A stretch of 64,000 bases of DNA from Azorinus chamasolen (GCA_963576725.1 OY755241.1:1550001-1614000); one strand, 5' to 3'; shown: positions 9,766 through 22,374, numbered from the stretch's first letter. Translations and numbers: made by a program. Notes: generated from the sequence alone by a model not told the origin.

Positions 9766-11781
9766 ATGCGACTTTTTATGGACTTTGTATAGATGATTTA
9801 CGACGATAGTTTGTTACAAGTTCATTGACAATTTTTTACACTAAATTGTTTAGTGCCATCGCATACCAATTTCTGTGAACGCCTTTGCAAAATGATCGGA
9901 TCAAGACGAGACGTAGACTACAATGTTTGGCATTGAACGAGTATAAAGAAACCCTTGTCGGTTATATTGAGTTTCAACATTGAATAGATACTGTAAACAG
10001 GGCAGAATTAGATCAACAAATGTTTTAACACAAATGACATTAATTGGAACATGTTGCCAATTGACACACGGTTTGGTTACAAACAAACCAACCCACACCA
10101 ACTTATTGTATATGTATTGTAAACACGCTAAACCTCATCTTATACATATACTACAATATTTTATACTGATACTGTCTGGTACATTCGTAGCTCGCCGTCT
10201 TATGTTTCTCCGGTACTTTATAGAGATACACTAAATGTTAGCAAATACTACAATAGTTTATATTGACACTCTCTAGTACATTGTTAACTCACTGTCTCTT
10301 CAGACTTTTCGTGTAATTTTCCAGTGACACCCTAAACGTGAGTAGATACTTCAATAGTTTATATTGATACGATCTAATACAGTGTTAGCTGGCGGCCTAT
10401 TTTGACTTATCATGCTTTTTCAATGCCACGCTCAACGTGAGCAAATACTGCAATAGGTTATACGGACAATGTCTTGTATATTGTTAACTCACTGTCTCTT
10501 TACACTTGTGTTTTTGGCTGAGTTTGAGCCAATAGTACAATTCTGTATATGTCTTCAAGGCGTATGTGACAATGGTTTTTGCGCAACTCTGTGCGCAGGT
10601 GAAATATTTTACTCGGGTAATGTAAATAAGAGCACCGTGGAAATATTTACCGCACACCGAGTAATGTACTACACAATCACTGTTGAATTGATGAAAACAC
10701 ATTTTCTAGGTCTAAATCAAGTAACTAGATAAAGATTTACGGCCGATTCAATGACTGTTTATTTACTATTCTTTAAACTTATACATAACATGATGACGTT
10801 GCGCGAGGTAGTTGACGCCGTCGTGTAGACATAGGATTTGGAATAGAGATAGGGTTATATATAGGTTAAAGATCATTGTAAAACAAATCTTTATAATTGT
10901 TAGTATAATCTTATTTTATTTATCAACATTTCTGCATTTGTTCATAAACAAAGCTGGCTTATAATGGTGCACGGTGTTAAGGTTTGCACTTCTCATTAGA
11001 TACTCAACCATGGTGTATTGAAAAAATAGTACGGATCCTTCATATTGATTTGAATTATATTTGCTACAACTATAGAAAAAAAAGAAATAAATGTCTGCTA
11101 GAACGTTCCTTATTTACACCTTTTCCATTCGTCAAATTACCTACATTTTGGTATTTTTCACGCTAAGAATACTTAAAATTTTGTAATTATGAAAACTAAA
11201 TATTTATTCTACTTGTTAGACTTAAATGGATGTGTTTCAATTCAAATTATATATATATTTTGCAGATAATTCTTACATAATTGTTGATTTTCCCATGCTG
11301 TTTAGGAAAACATGTATTTAGACACATAAAGCTATTGAAAGGACCATAAGTGGCCATGTACAAAGGATTATATCTCGGAAAAAGCACGGTGACCCCATAA
11401 AAATTTAGTGGCATTTCAATGAGTAAAAGTACATGTATGAGTCATGCAGGAAACACCGCATGTAAAACACAACCATACACATTATATGTGCAAAGTTTAA
11501 AAACATATGTCCGTTAGAAAAAAATGTGATATACGCCTTTAGGTAGTTATCAAAAAAGGAACTTCTTGTCCTGTTAGGGTCCTGTTAGACTGGTGGTCAA
11601 AATTGGGTCAAAGGTGATACAGAGAGCTCCTATAGGAGCTTTCTGCATTATTTTTGCCCTGGATGTAGCAATCACCTGCTTTTTAAGACTAATATAATCT
11701 ATAAATGAATGGCCACTTAGGACAGTTTTACTGTAGTTTATAGTGATACTGTCTTGTGCATTTCTTGCTCTGTTTTTCTAG
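9766..11781 (+). other. Left copy intron 2, remainder
   Basis: Contains a tandem array at 10148-10510 and a hairpin with GAGAGCTCCTATAGGAGCTT at 11624-11650. A short A-family-like fragment (AAAAGTACATGTATGAGTCA) is at 11425. Otherwise AT-rich, with no exon recognised. Confidence 0.5.
10148..10510 (+). repeat. ~115-bp tandem repeat, about 3.5 copies
   Basis: Units share ATACT(A/T)CAATA(G)TTTATA, TCTAGTACATTGTTAACTC and ACTGTCTCTT. Copies are degenerate. Confidence 0.6.
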
Positions 11782-11878
11782 GTGTCTCTGGTGTGTCTCA
11801 ATGGATCGAGAATGAGCGCCGTGTCAACTATATCGCCTATGACGAAATGTACAACTACGATTACCCAAAATATCACAG
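11782..11878 (+). CDS. Left monooxygenase copy, exon 3
   Basis: Acceptor TTTTTCTAG before 11782, donor GTATGC after 11878; phase 1 in, phase 2 out. It encodes a segment with VSQWIENERRVNYIAYDEMY and ending YDYPKYH, aligning to the beta strands after the His-x-His motif of dopamine beta-hydroxylase. Length 97, identical to the right copy. A B-family element begins about 18 bases after the donor. Confidence 0.8.
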
Positions 11879-11897
11879 GTATGCAGGTACCCATTGA

Positions 11898-12790
11898 ATG
11901 AAAAAGTAGTAAAGCAGGAAAAGCCATACACAAGACATAACCACCACCAAAACATCGATAGAAAGCAAGTCACACATACAAACACAAGAGATAAAACATT
12001 CCAAACATCAACAAACGCAAAAGTACAAAGACATAAGACAAACGTAAATGTAAGGGTGACTGTCAGTTGCAAAACCAACACCTGGGGTTTAATCCGGTTT
12101 ACGGAAGTCCTACCCTCATACTTATTTCAAAGTCACCGTAGTTAAACTGTAGATAAAGGTATCTCCGCCGGACATCCCCACATTATAAAATACTGAGTGA
12201 GAGTGATTGAGCTTGTTTTACGGCACTGCCTCACTACATAAGTTATATAGCGCCATTGACGAAACTAACAATGAAATGACGAAATTCAATAAAAACAAAC
12301 ATCCATCAACGAGTGTGTACATAATAGAAAAAATATGAACATGAAAATTAAAAATGAATACAGAATGAACATATAAAACAATTTATATTTTAGAATAAAA
12401 TGGAACTGTATTATACAACTGGTGTATAGAATCAATAGTAAAACATTAACATACACGACACATAAATCATAAAAGATGTTCAACACAGGACAACATGTAA
12501 AACAGCATAAAACAACTGTGGAAATACGTCCAATATGTACTCAATGACTTTGATGAAGTCAGTGCAACTGCAGGGAAGCCATTAAGGGCACGACAGAGAA
12601 ACGGCAATACAAGAGTCTGGTAAGCTCATCCCGTTTCCGGGTTTAAGAGTGTACCACCATAGAGTACTACCCTAAGTCTGTCATTGCGCCAGCACAGAGA
12701 AAAGCATGGTTACTGACTATAAAGGGGTCAATAACAAAACATGCAGTGCGTTGCAATATTTTGGGGTCATAACCTTCTTAAATGTGTTAA
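11898..12790 (+). mobile_element. B-family element split by a D-family element
   Basis: GAAAAAGTAGTAAAGCAGG through GGGGTTTAATCCGGTTTACG and ATCTCCGCCGGACATCCCC, then a D-type insert, then continuation from about 12483 (GCAGGGAAGCCATTAAGGGC, GACTATAAAGGGGTCAATAA). Order and content follow the B copies at 39935-40894. Confidence 0.65.
12186..12482 (+). repeat. D-family interspersed element
   Basis: Starts GAGTGAGAGTGATTGAG, then TTTTACGGCACTGCC, ATATAGCGCCATTGACGAAA, and ends in AT-rich sequence with GGTGTATAGAATCAA. A second full copy is at 62595-62870, and short head fragments (CTATATGACCTATTTA...TTACGGCAC on the opposite strand) are at 53750, 57208 and 58865. It is a SINE-sized repeat. Confidence 0.55.
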
Positions 12791-13312
12791 TGGGTTTAAT
12801 AAACAAATCATGCAATTGGATATGACCCCGAATTTCCTAAGTTTATAGACAACATCACCATAGAATTCTGGGTGAGAAATACCTTTATGCAGCAACGTCC
12901 ATAGATTGCAATTATATTTACTATTGAGAACTAATTTTCGATACTAAAATTTAGAAAACGTTTTCCGAATTTTGTGATATCTTAATAAGTTTATGAGTTA
13001 CTAAATTAAGACTACAGGCTCGGACAAACCGAATAAATTGAGGAATATAAACCTAATACTATGTAGAACGGGGCACCTCTCCATCTAGAAAAGGGATAAT
13101 TAACTATTTTGAAATTAAAATCTTCACTTCAATCGTATATTTGGGACAAAAGTTTATCATTTGTGATGGAAAGGTTCAAATATAAAAAGGAAGCCACAAT
13201 GTCAGATCAATTCGCTTTGTTTGAATATATCCTGACAGTTGGAGTTCCTTGGAAAGCAAAATTAGAAATGCGAAAAGAGAAAATTGCAGACTATTTAATC
13301 GAGTCTGTTCGT

Positions 13313-13640
13313 AAGTAGTAATTAAAAATGCAACACTACTTACGCCCCCTAGCATCGGCTTAAGCAGTATTCAATTTTTAAAACTAATGATCCCGGACCT
13401 GAAATTAAATATAATAAATTCTGAAGGGTGGTGATCCCCCGAAAGCAAACATTGCAACACAAAAAGAGAAAAGTGCAGACTCGGTTTTATTGAGTCTGTT
13501 CATGAGCAGTAATTGAAAGTGCAACACTGCTCACGCCCCCTAGCACCGGCTTAAGCGGTATTCAATTTTCAGAACAAGAAGTACTGAAATTCATGATCTC
13601 GAAGGATCAGAAGGTATAACAACACTGAGAATGAAGTACG
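13313..13640 (+). repeat. C-family element, one partial and one full copy
   Basis: 13413-13640 runs from AATTCTGAAGGGTGGTGATC through CGGTTTTATTGAGTCTGTTC, GCACCGGCTTAAGCGGTATT and ends ACACTGAGAATGAAGT (about 225 bp). 13313-13400 is a partial copy of the middle. These serve as reference copies for the interrupted ones elsewhere. Confidence 0.7.
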
Positions 13641-13799
13641 GAGATGTCAGTTCTTTTGGGTAAATTGAAGAAACCATAGTTTCAAAATAAGGATTATCAA
13701 TATTTAAAGTATCGTCTAAATACCTAGAAGTGTTTGAAAGGCATTAACAATATTAGCTTGGATATCAGGTTTTAGACTCAACTAGAAAATTGTGTCTGT

Positions 13800-14273
13800 A
13801 AGACAAAGCGATGCCCCCGTGGAGGTGCTTGCCTAGCTGCACGTAAATTCCTAAGTGATTTTACCTTGACCTTGGGCTTGCGGGCAGCATGGAGTGGGTG
13901 CGCAATGGATGGTGTTTAATGTGTATATGCAATTCCATGCCAATAGCTATAGTGGTTAGTGAGATATATGACAATGAAAAAACTGTGACAACCAACTGCA
14001 CGTAAATGTGACAACCAACTGCACGTAAAATTTCCAAGTTATTTGACCTTGACCTTAGGCTTGCGGGCAGCATGGTCTGGGTGGACATTGAAAATATGGA
14101 TGATGGTTAATGTGTATATGCAATTCCATGCTAATAGCTATAGTGGTTACTGAGATATAAGACCATGAAAACTGTGACAACCAACTGCGCGTACCAACTG
14201 CACATAAAAGCGTGACGGACGGACGGACAGACAGGTGCAAAACATAATGCCCCCTGACTATCGTCAACGGGGG
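13800..14273 (+). repeat. Two ~185-bp units of an interspersed element, cut by the LTR element
   Basis: Units contain CTTGACCTTGGGCTTGCGGG, AATGTGTATATGCAATTCCA and GTGACAACCAACTGCACGTA, and end with GACGGACGGACGGACAGACA and CCCCCTGACTATCGTCAACG. The terminal G-run is the target-site duplication of the Ty3/gypsy element and continues at 25177 with GGGGGGGCATAATAAACC. Confidence 0.65.
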
Positions 14274-14450
14274 TGTAATGTTTGTTAGACCCAAAATCTA
14301 AAACAGGATGCAGACAAGAGTCGAAGAACGTGTGTACAGTTCTAACATTTTAATATAGACTGAGCTGTAGGCGGCTAGCGCGGGAAATACAGAGATAAGC
14401 AAAGGTCAGCATGCATAGACTAGCCACAGGTGGCTTAACATATCATTACA
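14274..14450 (-). repeat. 3' LTR
   Basis: On the plus strand it starts TGTAATGTTTGTTAGACC and ends CTTAACATATCATTACA. It differs from 25004-25176 by a few substitutions and a 3-base indel (CATATCATTACA versus CATATTACA). The adjacent minus-strand AAAAGAAGGGAGA (14451-14463) is a good polypurine tract. Confidence 0.88.
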
Positions 14451-14725
14451 TCTCCCTTCTTTTAGAAATATGTTAACAGTTAATAAAGTTGAAGTAATTC
14501 AACGAATTCCAAAACTTTTAATTTGAAGTAATTTAACCAATTGCCAAAGTTTCAATGTCTTTATAAAATCATAAACGTTTATGAACTTCAGATACTATTG
14601 TAGTTGTCCAGTGCTACTTTCAGCTAAACTCTTAATCTATGTGTTATCACTACAATCACTACAAGTGCTATATACACATGGCAGAATGATTATTTATGTT
14701 TATAAACAAACACACTCTCTCTCAT

Positions 14726-16099
14726 TCACTTCACCCATTCATTACCCATAAAGCGCAAACCTGGCTTCACTGTGCGACCTGATCTTGTGTGATTAGTTTT
14801 GGCAGTAGAGTTGTGTGAACAAGCCTGTGATTTGCTCTCGGTGATCGGCTCATTAGACTGACCCTGCAGCAGTATATTTGTGAAATTTGTTGGGAGTTCC
14901 AAAAGGGTTTCATTTGTAGCCATTAATTGTCGTCTGTTTCGTCTGTATGTCGCAACGTCATTAGTTTGAACCAGATAAGATCTGTTCTGATAAGTTTCAA
15001 GTCTTTTTGCAGGTACCCATTTTTTCTTAAGTTGAACCCTTACTGTTTGTCCGTCAGTCAAAGTCTTTAAATGTTTGGCTGTTTTGTCATAATAATGCTT
15101 TTGACTTGCTCGTGCCTTGTGCATACCTGTCTGAAATTTATAAGTATTTACGGCTTTTGGTGTAAGCTGTGAATTTGTTGCTGGGAGTGTTGACCTTAGT
15201 CGTCTAGACATGAGTAATTGTGATGGAGAATAACCACAGTCTTGCAGTGGGCAATTTCAGTACTCTAATATTGCTATGTATGGATCCCGATTGTCACTCT
15301 TTGCCTTGCGCAAAATGCGTTTGGCTGTCTGTAGTCTTTTCAGCGAGTCCATTTGATTGAGGGTACAATGGGCTGGATGTAACGTGTTCAAATCGCCACT
15401 CTTTTGCAAATTTGGCGAATTGATCAGATGTGAACTGAGGTCCATTGTCACTGACAAGTTTCTGGCAAATGCCGTACCTTGCAAAATTAGTTTTGAGTTT
15501 GCGTATAACGGAGATACTTTTTGTGTCTGTCAGTTTGTCTACTTCGAAAAATCTTGAATAGTAGTCTACTATAATTAGGTAGTCAGTATTGTCTAGTGTG
15601 AATATGTCGGCGGCAACGACCTGCCAAGGCTGATCTGGAATCATGTGATATTTCATAGGCTCTTTTGTGTTAGAATTTCTCAATGTAAGACAAATGTTGC
15701 ACTGCTGTATCAAGTCTGATATGTCACTTGTCAAACCTGGCCAAAACATAACGTCACGTGCACGACTTGTGCACTTTGCAATATCCATGTGACCTGTGTG
15801 GACCTTATCGAGCATAGTTTTTCTCACACTTTGTGGAATGACGATTCTTTCGCCTTTCATTATAAAAGTACAAATTTCATTATAAGTCCGTCAGTCACAG
15901 TGAGTTCGTCCCTATGAGTCCAATATTGCATTATAGCAGAGGGACATTCTTGTCTATTGTTAGGCCATGCGTCTAGGATAAAGCGTCTTAGAGCGCAAAA
16001 TTGGTTGTCACTGTCCGTCGCATCCCTAACTTCCTTTAACCTTTGATCACTCATGTTTGGCGTTGATCCAACTGAGTGTATCTGAAAGTCTAGGCCGTC
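14726..16099 (-). pseudogene. Ty3/gypsy integrase region (broken)
   Basis: An HHCC zinc-binding motif (HTGHMDIAKC...CNIC) is followed by the catalytic core: VVAADIF (first Asp), KLVSDNGPQF (second Asp) and SNGLAEKT (Glu), i.e. D,D35E-type residues present. A frame change near 15300-15480 separates the core from a basic C-terminal part (to 14726) with RVQLKKKWVPAKRLE, the kind of segment that follows integrase in gypsy elements. It would act in integrating cDNA into the host chromosome. Frameshifts make it non-functional. Confidence 0.8.
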
Positions 16100-17628
16100 T
16101 ATGAGGTCTGGATGTGTCGTCAACGAAATTTCTTGACAACGTGTCGGCTAAGGGAATGCATTTCCCTGGGACACGTGTTATTGTTATGTCATATGCCTGC
16201 AGTTGCAAAAGCATACGCTGCAGTCTAGCTCGGGATGATGAAAGTGGCTTTTTCATAATAATTTCCAGTGGTTTGTGGTCTGATTCCACAACTGCATGTC
16301 GTCCATAAACATAGTGATAGAAGCGTTTGCATCCGAATAGGATTGCTAACATTTCTTTTTTCAATTTGGGCATACCCTATTTCTGTCGGAGTCAGAGATT
16401 TGGATGCATATATTACAGGTTTACCTTCCTGCAATAAGCATGCACCTAACCCGTATTTGGAACTGTCAACTTGTAGAGTCACAGGTTTGTCTGCGTTAGA
16501 AAATGCTAAGACTGGACTCTCTGTGAGTGCCGTCTTGATATTTGCAAATGCTTTGTCTTACTGTTTGTCCCAATAAAACTGAGCGTCTTGTTTGAGAAGG
16601 GCTCGTAATGGACTTGTTAGCTCAGCCAAATTTGGTGAGAATTTGCTGAGATATGTGACCATTCCTTGGAGCGTTTCCAGTTCACTTTTTGACTGGGAAG
16701 CTTTCATTTGCAAAATGGCAGATACCTTGTTTGGGTCCGGTTTGAGTCCCTCTGAACTTAGTACATGACCAAATTATGGGACTTCTGTCAAACCAATCTT
16801 GGATTTGTCAGGGTATAACTTAATGGCCTTTTCTCTACAACGCCAAATTACATTGCGTAAGTTGGCGTCATGTTCTTGTTTGGTTTTGCCATGAACCATA
16901 ATGTCGTCTACAATGCATTCGACTCCTTTTAGACCCTCAAAGCATTCGTCCATTTTTCTTTACAATTCGTCTTGACTAGATTTGATGCCAAACGGAAGAC
17001 GTAAGAAACGGTAACGTCCATACGGAGTGCCAACCGTACAGAGATAGGACGACTCTTCTGTCAGTTTGATGTTCCAGTAAAAGTACAAAAATGAGTCATG
17101 CAGGAAACACCACATACAGAACAAACACTCGCCCGAACAGCAACACAAGGAAACAGCAAATGTACATAAGTAGAAAAAACAACAAGAGACGCACAAAGAC
17201 AAAACAAACATACAATAGGAGGAAGATTTTGCATCAAGGACTGAGAAGTAGCTCGCACCAGAAAGGTCAGAGGCTACTTCCTCAAGTGTTCTCATTGGGT
17301 AGTGAGGTCGTAAAAGTGCGTCATTCAAATGCTTTGGATCAATGCAAATGCGTAATTTGCCTGTTTTTGGTTTTTCTACGCAAACAAGAGGGTTGACCCA
17401 CTCTGTAGGTTCTTTAACCTTGACAATGATAGTATGCCTTTCCATGTTGTCTAGCTCTTCCTTGAGCTTTTGCTTAAATGCATGGGAACTCGTCTTGGGG
17501 GGTTGACCACAGGGGTTGCGTCTTGGCGCAGCTGCAGCCTGCACTCGCTAGGGAGAAGACCACTACCTTAAAATAAGTCGGCATATTCTGTCTTAATGTC
17601 ATGTTTAAGATCAGTTTTGTCAATGGCA
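16100..17628 (-). pseudogene. Ty3/gypsy reverse transcriptase and RNase H (broken)
   Basis: Reverse transcriptase starts with HAFKQKLKEELDNMERHTII and EWVNPLVCVEKPKTGKLRIC, continues to SYFSVLDAKS, then is cut by a 150-bp A-family insertion (17077-17226) and resumes NIKLTEESSYLCTVGTPYGR. The VDD active-site codons lie at 16903-16911, with Ile in place of the usual Tyr or Phe before them. A TAA interrupts the frame after QDEL. RNase H follows: VDSSKYGLGACLLQEGKPV, KEMLAILFGCKRFYHYVYGR and VESDHKPLE, with acidic residues in place. Several frames are needed to read through. Confidence 0.82.
17077..17226 (-). mobile_element. Minimal (150-bp) A-family 3' fragment inside RT
   Basis: It consists only of the fixed A end (AAAAGTACAAAAATGAGTCA on the plus strand) up to ACAATAGGAGGAAGAT. 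It sits between codons for DAKS and NIKL, so the insertion boundaries are fixed to within a few bases by the interrupted domain. Confidence 0.8.
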
Positions 17629-17813
17629 TATCGAGGGCTTGGCGCAAAACTATTCTAACTTGATTTTTTTCAGAAATAACTTTTTTGTGATAAATCAATT
17701 TCTTTTTGTACAACTCATAACCAGTACTAAAGATTTCTGTTATATTCAAATTATAACTTATACTACAGGAAAAATTCCAAATTATTCTATCTCAGAATAA
17801 CACCATAATCAGT

Positions 17814-17849
17814 GCAAAACTATTCTAACTCAAGTTAGAATAGTTTTGC
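17814..17849. repeat. Left subterminal 36-bp palindrome
   Basis: GCAAAACTATTCTAACTC followed by its complement. It uses the same motif as the element's own terminal repeat, about 180 bases from the left end. Possibly transposase-binding sites (inference). Confidence 0.8.
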
Positions 17850-18059
17850 ATGAATAAAGTGTGTTAATTTACACCAAAGCTCAGTGGAAAACTATTCTAA
17901 CTCAACTTAGCATGGTTTTGCATGAATGAATCAAGTCAAGTTTTAGCATATGACAATGCAAAAGTATTCTATCTTTATCATGAAAAGTGTGATTACATCA
18001 TAATGAAATCATAACAATGATGACATCATAAAATAAACATCGAATGAAATATAAAATAA

Positions 18060-19230
18060 TTTTGACATGACTTTGAAACCCAGTTTCTCCTAAAAATGTG
18101 CTTAATCTAAGAAGTAACTGTTGATGTATGCAATATCATAAACATAAAGGTAGCTACCATTAGTACTATATCATTTGTCTAAGTTTTTTTTCTTTTCAAA
18201 AAAAATAAAAATATTTTTTTTATAAAAAACACTTTTAACAAAATTATATGAATTAGAGATCTACATGTATATAAAGAAAAGTAAAGATCACCTATTTGGT
18301 TAATTTATATTTACATGTATGGAAATTGGTTTGTTAAGTGATAAAGATTTACTAGCTATATAATTACCAGTACATGTATATCTCAATTAACAAAATAGTG
18401 TTGGGCATTGTGTATATGTCTGTCTGGTCGTTTTTCAGTCTGTCCATCTGCCATTCCATTCTGATTCATTTAATTGTCTGTTTGTGACAAGACAAGACTG
18501 TGTCCCTAAATTATTTTACTGCTTTTTGTAAGCCTAAAGTATTGTTTTATGTTATGGCTATTGTCTATCTAGCCACATACAAATAAAAAAGCCCAAAGAA
18601 AACAGCCACACAAACCCAGTTTGTTAGAATGTCCATCCATCCAATCTGTCTGTTACTTTTTTGTATCAGCTTTGTGTCTTGTTCATGCATCATGCAATTT
18701 TGAAATAATTCAACAGAAATGTACACTATTGGCAGATGGTGTTCCACATATAAGAACCATAACTCTATATCTCTGCCAATTTCTGAATCATCATTCTTTC
18801 TTTATTCAGTTAGCAAATTCACTTTTGCTCTGCAACTAGGTCATGCATCAAGGGATTTTTAGATAACTTGACAAAATGATCTTGTGGTATACACGTGTTG
18901 TTAAAAGAACTTTAACTCTTTCTCTGCCCTTTCCATCATGAGTTTAAGAATTTTCTTTAGTACCTACCTTGAATGAGATTATTTGTTGAAGTTTGTAAAA
19001 GAAATATTAACTTATAAAGCACTGAATATTGTACATGTTTGGCTTTTCCCACTTTAAAAACTAAATAGTGCTTAAAGTGTTGAGTAGGTTTTTGTCTTCA
19101 ACAATATTAATTTTGTACTTTGCTCTCAAAGCATAGGTGTCAGACACAAACTTTGATTACAGTCCCATTTGTATGCCTATATATAAAACAAATTGCAAAG
19201 AATTACAAATTGTTTAATGATTTGTGAGAA
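18060..19230. other. AT-rich interior of the foldback element
   Basis: No repeat or coding signal recognised beyond A/T runs (e.g. 18187-18235) and degenerate copies of the subterminal motif to 17960. Short open frames here have no similarity I can name. Confidence 0.4.
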
Positions 19231-19239
19231 ATATAGTTT

Positions 19240-20620
19240 AGACAGATCAATAAATGGTGAAGACAGAAATGTAGGTAGGTCGATAGATGGTGAATAGGGA
19301 GGTGTAGGTGGAGTAATATGGTAAAGATGTATGTGTAGATAGGGTGATAGATGGTGAAGACAAAGGTGTAGACAGGGCGGTAGATGGAAAAGAAATGGGG
19401 GTGGTGATTTGGACAAGGCGATATATGGTGACAGATGTGTCGATAATAGATGGTAAATATGGAGGTATAGACAGAGCTATAGATGGTGAAGACAAATGAG
19501 TAGGCTGTGCTTTAGATGGAGAGGACGGTGAAGAGGGAGGCATAGGCAGGACAATAGATGTTGAAGAGGAAAGTGTAAGCAAGCAGGGTGATAAATAGTG
19601 AAGAGGACAATGTAGTTAGGTCAATAGATGGTGAAGAGGGGGTGTAGAAATGCCAGTAGATGGAAAAGAGGGTTTTCTTATAGATGTTGAAAAGGGAGAT
19701 GTAGACAGAATGAAGGGTGATGAAGACAGAATGAAGGGTGATGAAGGACTAGGTGTAGGCAGAATGATGGATGGTGAAGAGGGATATGAAGAAGGGCCAA
19801 CATATGATGAAGGAATTAATGTGGACAGAATGGTTACAAGTTGGTGGGGAGGCGGTTGTAGAAAGGCATTTGGATGGTGAAGAGGGAAGTGTATACAGAA
19901 TTACATGGAAAGAGGGAGATATAGAAAGGCCAATAGATAGTAAAGAGGGAGATAATACACAGAATGATAGATGGTGAAGGGGTGTACAGAATGGCATGGT
20001 AAAGAGGTAGGTGTAGAAAGGCCAATAGACAGTGAAGAGGGAGATACATGTACAGACAGAATGGTAGATGGTGAAGAGGGATGTGTAGAAAGGCATTTGG
20101 ATGGTGAAGGGGGAAGTGTATACAGAATGACATGGAAAGAGGGAGATGTAGAAAGGCCAATAGATAGTAAAGAGGGAGATAATACACAGAATGATAGATG
20201 GTGAAGAAGGGGTGTAGAAAGGCCTGTAGATGGTAAAGAGGGATGTGTATACAGAATGACATGGTAAAGAGAGAGGTGTATACATAACAACATGGTAAAA
20301 GAGAGGTGTAGAAAGGCCGACAGATAGTGAAGACTGAGATATAGAAAGAATTATAGCTAGTGAAAAGGAAAGTATATACAGAATGATAAATTTTGAAAAG
20401 GGAGCTATAGACAGAATGAAGGGTGATGAAGAGGGAGGTGTAGGCAGAATGTTAGATGGTGAATAGGAAGGTGGAGAAAGGCCAACAAATGTTGAAGGGG
20501 AAAAGGTGGACAGAATGAAAGATGGTGAAGAGGGAGGTGTAGAAATTAAGGCCAAAAGATAACGAAGAGGGAGATATAGACAGAATGATAGATGGAGAAG
20601 AGAGAGAGAGATGTAGACAG
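19240..20620 (+). repeat. GA-rich minisatellite with higher-order structure
   Basis: Dozens of ~38-40-base units built on GATGGTGAAGAGGGAGGTGT and AGAAAGGCCAATAGATAGT. A longer block (about 19855-19975) recurs near 20090-20205. The strand is strongly purine-rich. Open frames of up to 268 codons on the minus strand are products of the repeat (SFCIH/LPLY motifs) and not genes. Confidence 0.8.
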
Positions 20621-20949
20621 GAAAATAGAATGCAATTAAGGACTTAGTGATGACAGTAAGATAATAATTATGTGATAGTAAGATAATTAATGCAAATTCA
20701 GCAATTGGTGATAGGACAGATGCTGATATGTGTTCCCTTCATAATGTTGGTATAGCAAGAAGTATTGAGAGTGAAGTAATTGCCAATTCTTTCTTACTAT
20801 GTGATAAAAAATAAAAGGGACAGGAACTGAACATGAAACCCGGAACAATGGGAGAGAAATATTATGAAAATAAAACAAACAAAGGCAAAGAAAGCAGTAA
20901 GTCAGTAATGGTCTAGAAAAACCAGTACAAAATAATAAAAATTGGCTGT

Positions 20950-21258
20950 AGGGTTAGGTAAAGGTAAAGGTGAGGTTTATAGTCTGGAACTACATACAAT
21001 GTACATATTCTCCCGACTTCACAATTTACCCCCTGATCACTGGGTTATAAGTCGGCCATTAACACTCGGCGCACAAGGCAGCCATGGCACATAGGCTTAT
21101 TTCCCTCACAGGTACCCATTTATACACCTGGGTAGAGAGGAGCAAACGTGGGATGCATTTTTTGCTCAGAAAAATTCTGATAGTCCGATGGCAGGATTCG
21201 AACCGGGGACCCTTCGATCCCAAGTCTAACGTCCTACCACTGGACCACCACTCCCACT
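20950..21258 (-). repeat. tRNA-derived SINE
   Basis: The minus strand starts GGGAGTGGTGGTCCAGTGGT (A box TGGTCCAGTGG, 21238-21248) with a perfect B box GGTTCGAATCC (21194-21204). A non-tRNA body follows with AAATGGGTACCTGTGAGGGA, and a (CCTTTA)n-like 3' tail near 20955. The acceptor stem does not close, so this is a SINE head and not a functional tRNA gene. Confidence 0.82.
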
Positions 21259-21786
21259 AGGGTTTGGTTGTAGGTATAAGTGCTATTCAAAATATAGTTA
21301 GGAGGAAAGGGACGATATTTTTCATTTGTTTTGGGGTCTATCTAACTTATATTTACAGTGTCAATTTGTTATCAAACATTCGCAGCCAAAAATGAAACGT
21401 GATACAATGTACCACAAAATCTCAGAGCAGGCATACAAACTCCCTTAGCTATGTGTTACTAAATGACATAAAACAGTTAAGGCCAGGCAGAGCTACAGAT
21501 AATGGTGCTTACCCAAATACTAAAATCATAATTTCTCCACCAAACCCTATTCTGTGACCTCTCTTTAATCATCTCTTTGAGGCATATGCAAATAAAAATT
21601 GACTGTACATGATGCAGTGGAGGCTGCTAGAAGATACACAACTGCACAATGGGCAGCTATTATAAGATCTTTAGACCAAAGAAACCCTACATTATAAAAA
21701 AGATGGACCTTGAAGATGTCTAAAATTTCAAACAAGTAGCATCTGTCTTGAGGAACTTTGATTCCTTACTCTGTGGATGTATTTAG

Positions 21787-22010
21787 TTTTAAATTCTGAA
21801 GGGTGGTGATCACCCGAAAGCAAATATTGCAACACAAAAAGAGAAAATTGCAGACTCGGTTTTATTGAGTCTGTTCATGAGCAGTAATTGAAAGTGCAAC
21901 ACTGCTCACGCCCCCTAGCACCGGCTTAAGCGGTATTCAATTTTCAGAACAAGAAGTACTGAAATACATGATCTCGAAGGATCAGAAGGTATAACAACAC
22001 TGAGAATTTA
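21787..22010 (+). repeat. C-family element, near full length
   Basis: AATTCTGAAGGGTGGTGATC through ACACTGAGAAT, almost identical to 13413-13640 (the two share long exact blocks such as CACGCCCCCTAGCACCGGCT), which indicates recent activity. Confidence 0.75.
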
Positions 22011-22374
22011 AGTTGTCCGATTTTTGTAGAAAAAATGAGCTATTGTAGTAACTCTGGAGTCTGCATTGTTGTCGTCATTGTCATATGAAAACTTTTTTAC
22101 TATTCAAACAAATCTTATGAAACTTCAAATACTTGGTTAGCATCACAAGGGTTACTATCTGACCAAGGACAGATGAGTGTATATTATATACAGTATGTCC
22201 TCATGAAAGGCTTGATGATTAGGTATACGGTATGTGGGTCTTACACTTTTCTATATTTATTCCACTTTCAATACCTACTGAATATTCATGAACAAAATAG
22301 TTACATGTATAATGATATATGGAAGGTGGAATACTGTAGACATTTTAGAAAATAAAGAAACACATCTATAAAAG

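Noticed and set aside
13109..13318. 69-codon plus-strand frame
   Set aside because: AT-rich Lys/Glu-rich chance frame ending in a C-family repeat; no splice or family support.
19749..20555. 268-codon minus-strand open frame and several 130-140-codon neighbours
   Set aside because: Produced by the GA-rich minisatellite; SFCIH and LPLYHL motifs simply repeat with the DNA unit.
21190..21258. tRNA gene (A and B boxes present)
   Set aside because: The acceptor stem does not pair, and a SINE body and tail follow directly; treated as a tRNA-derived SINE.
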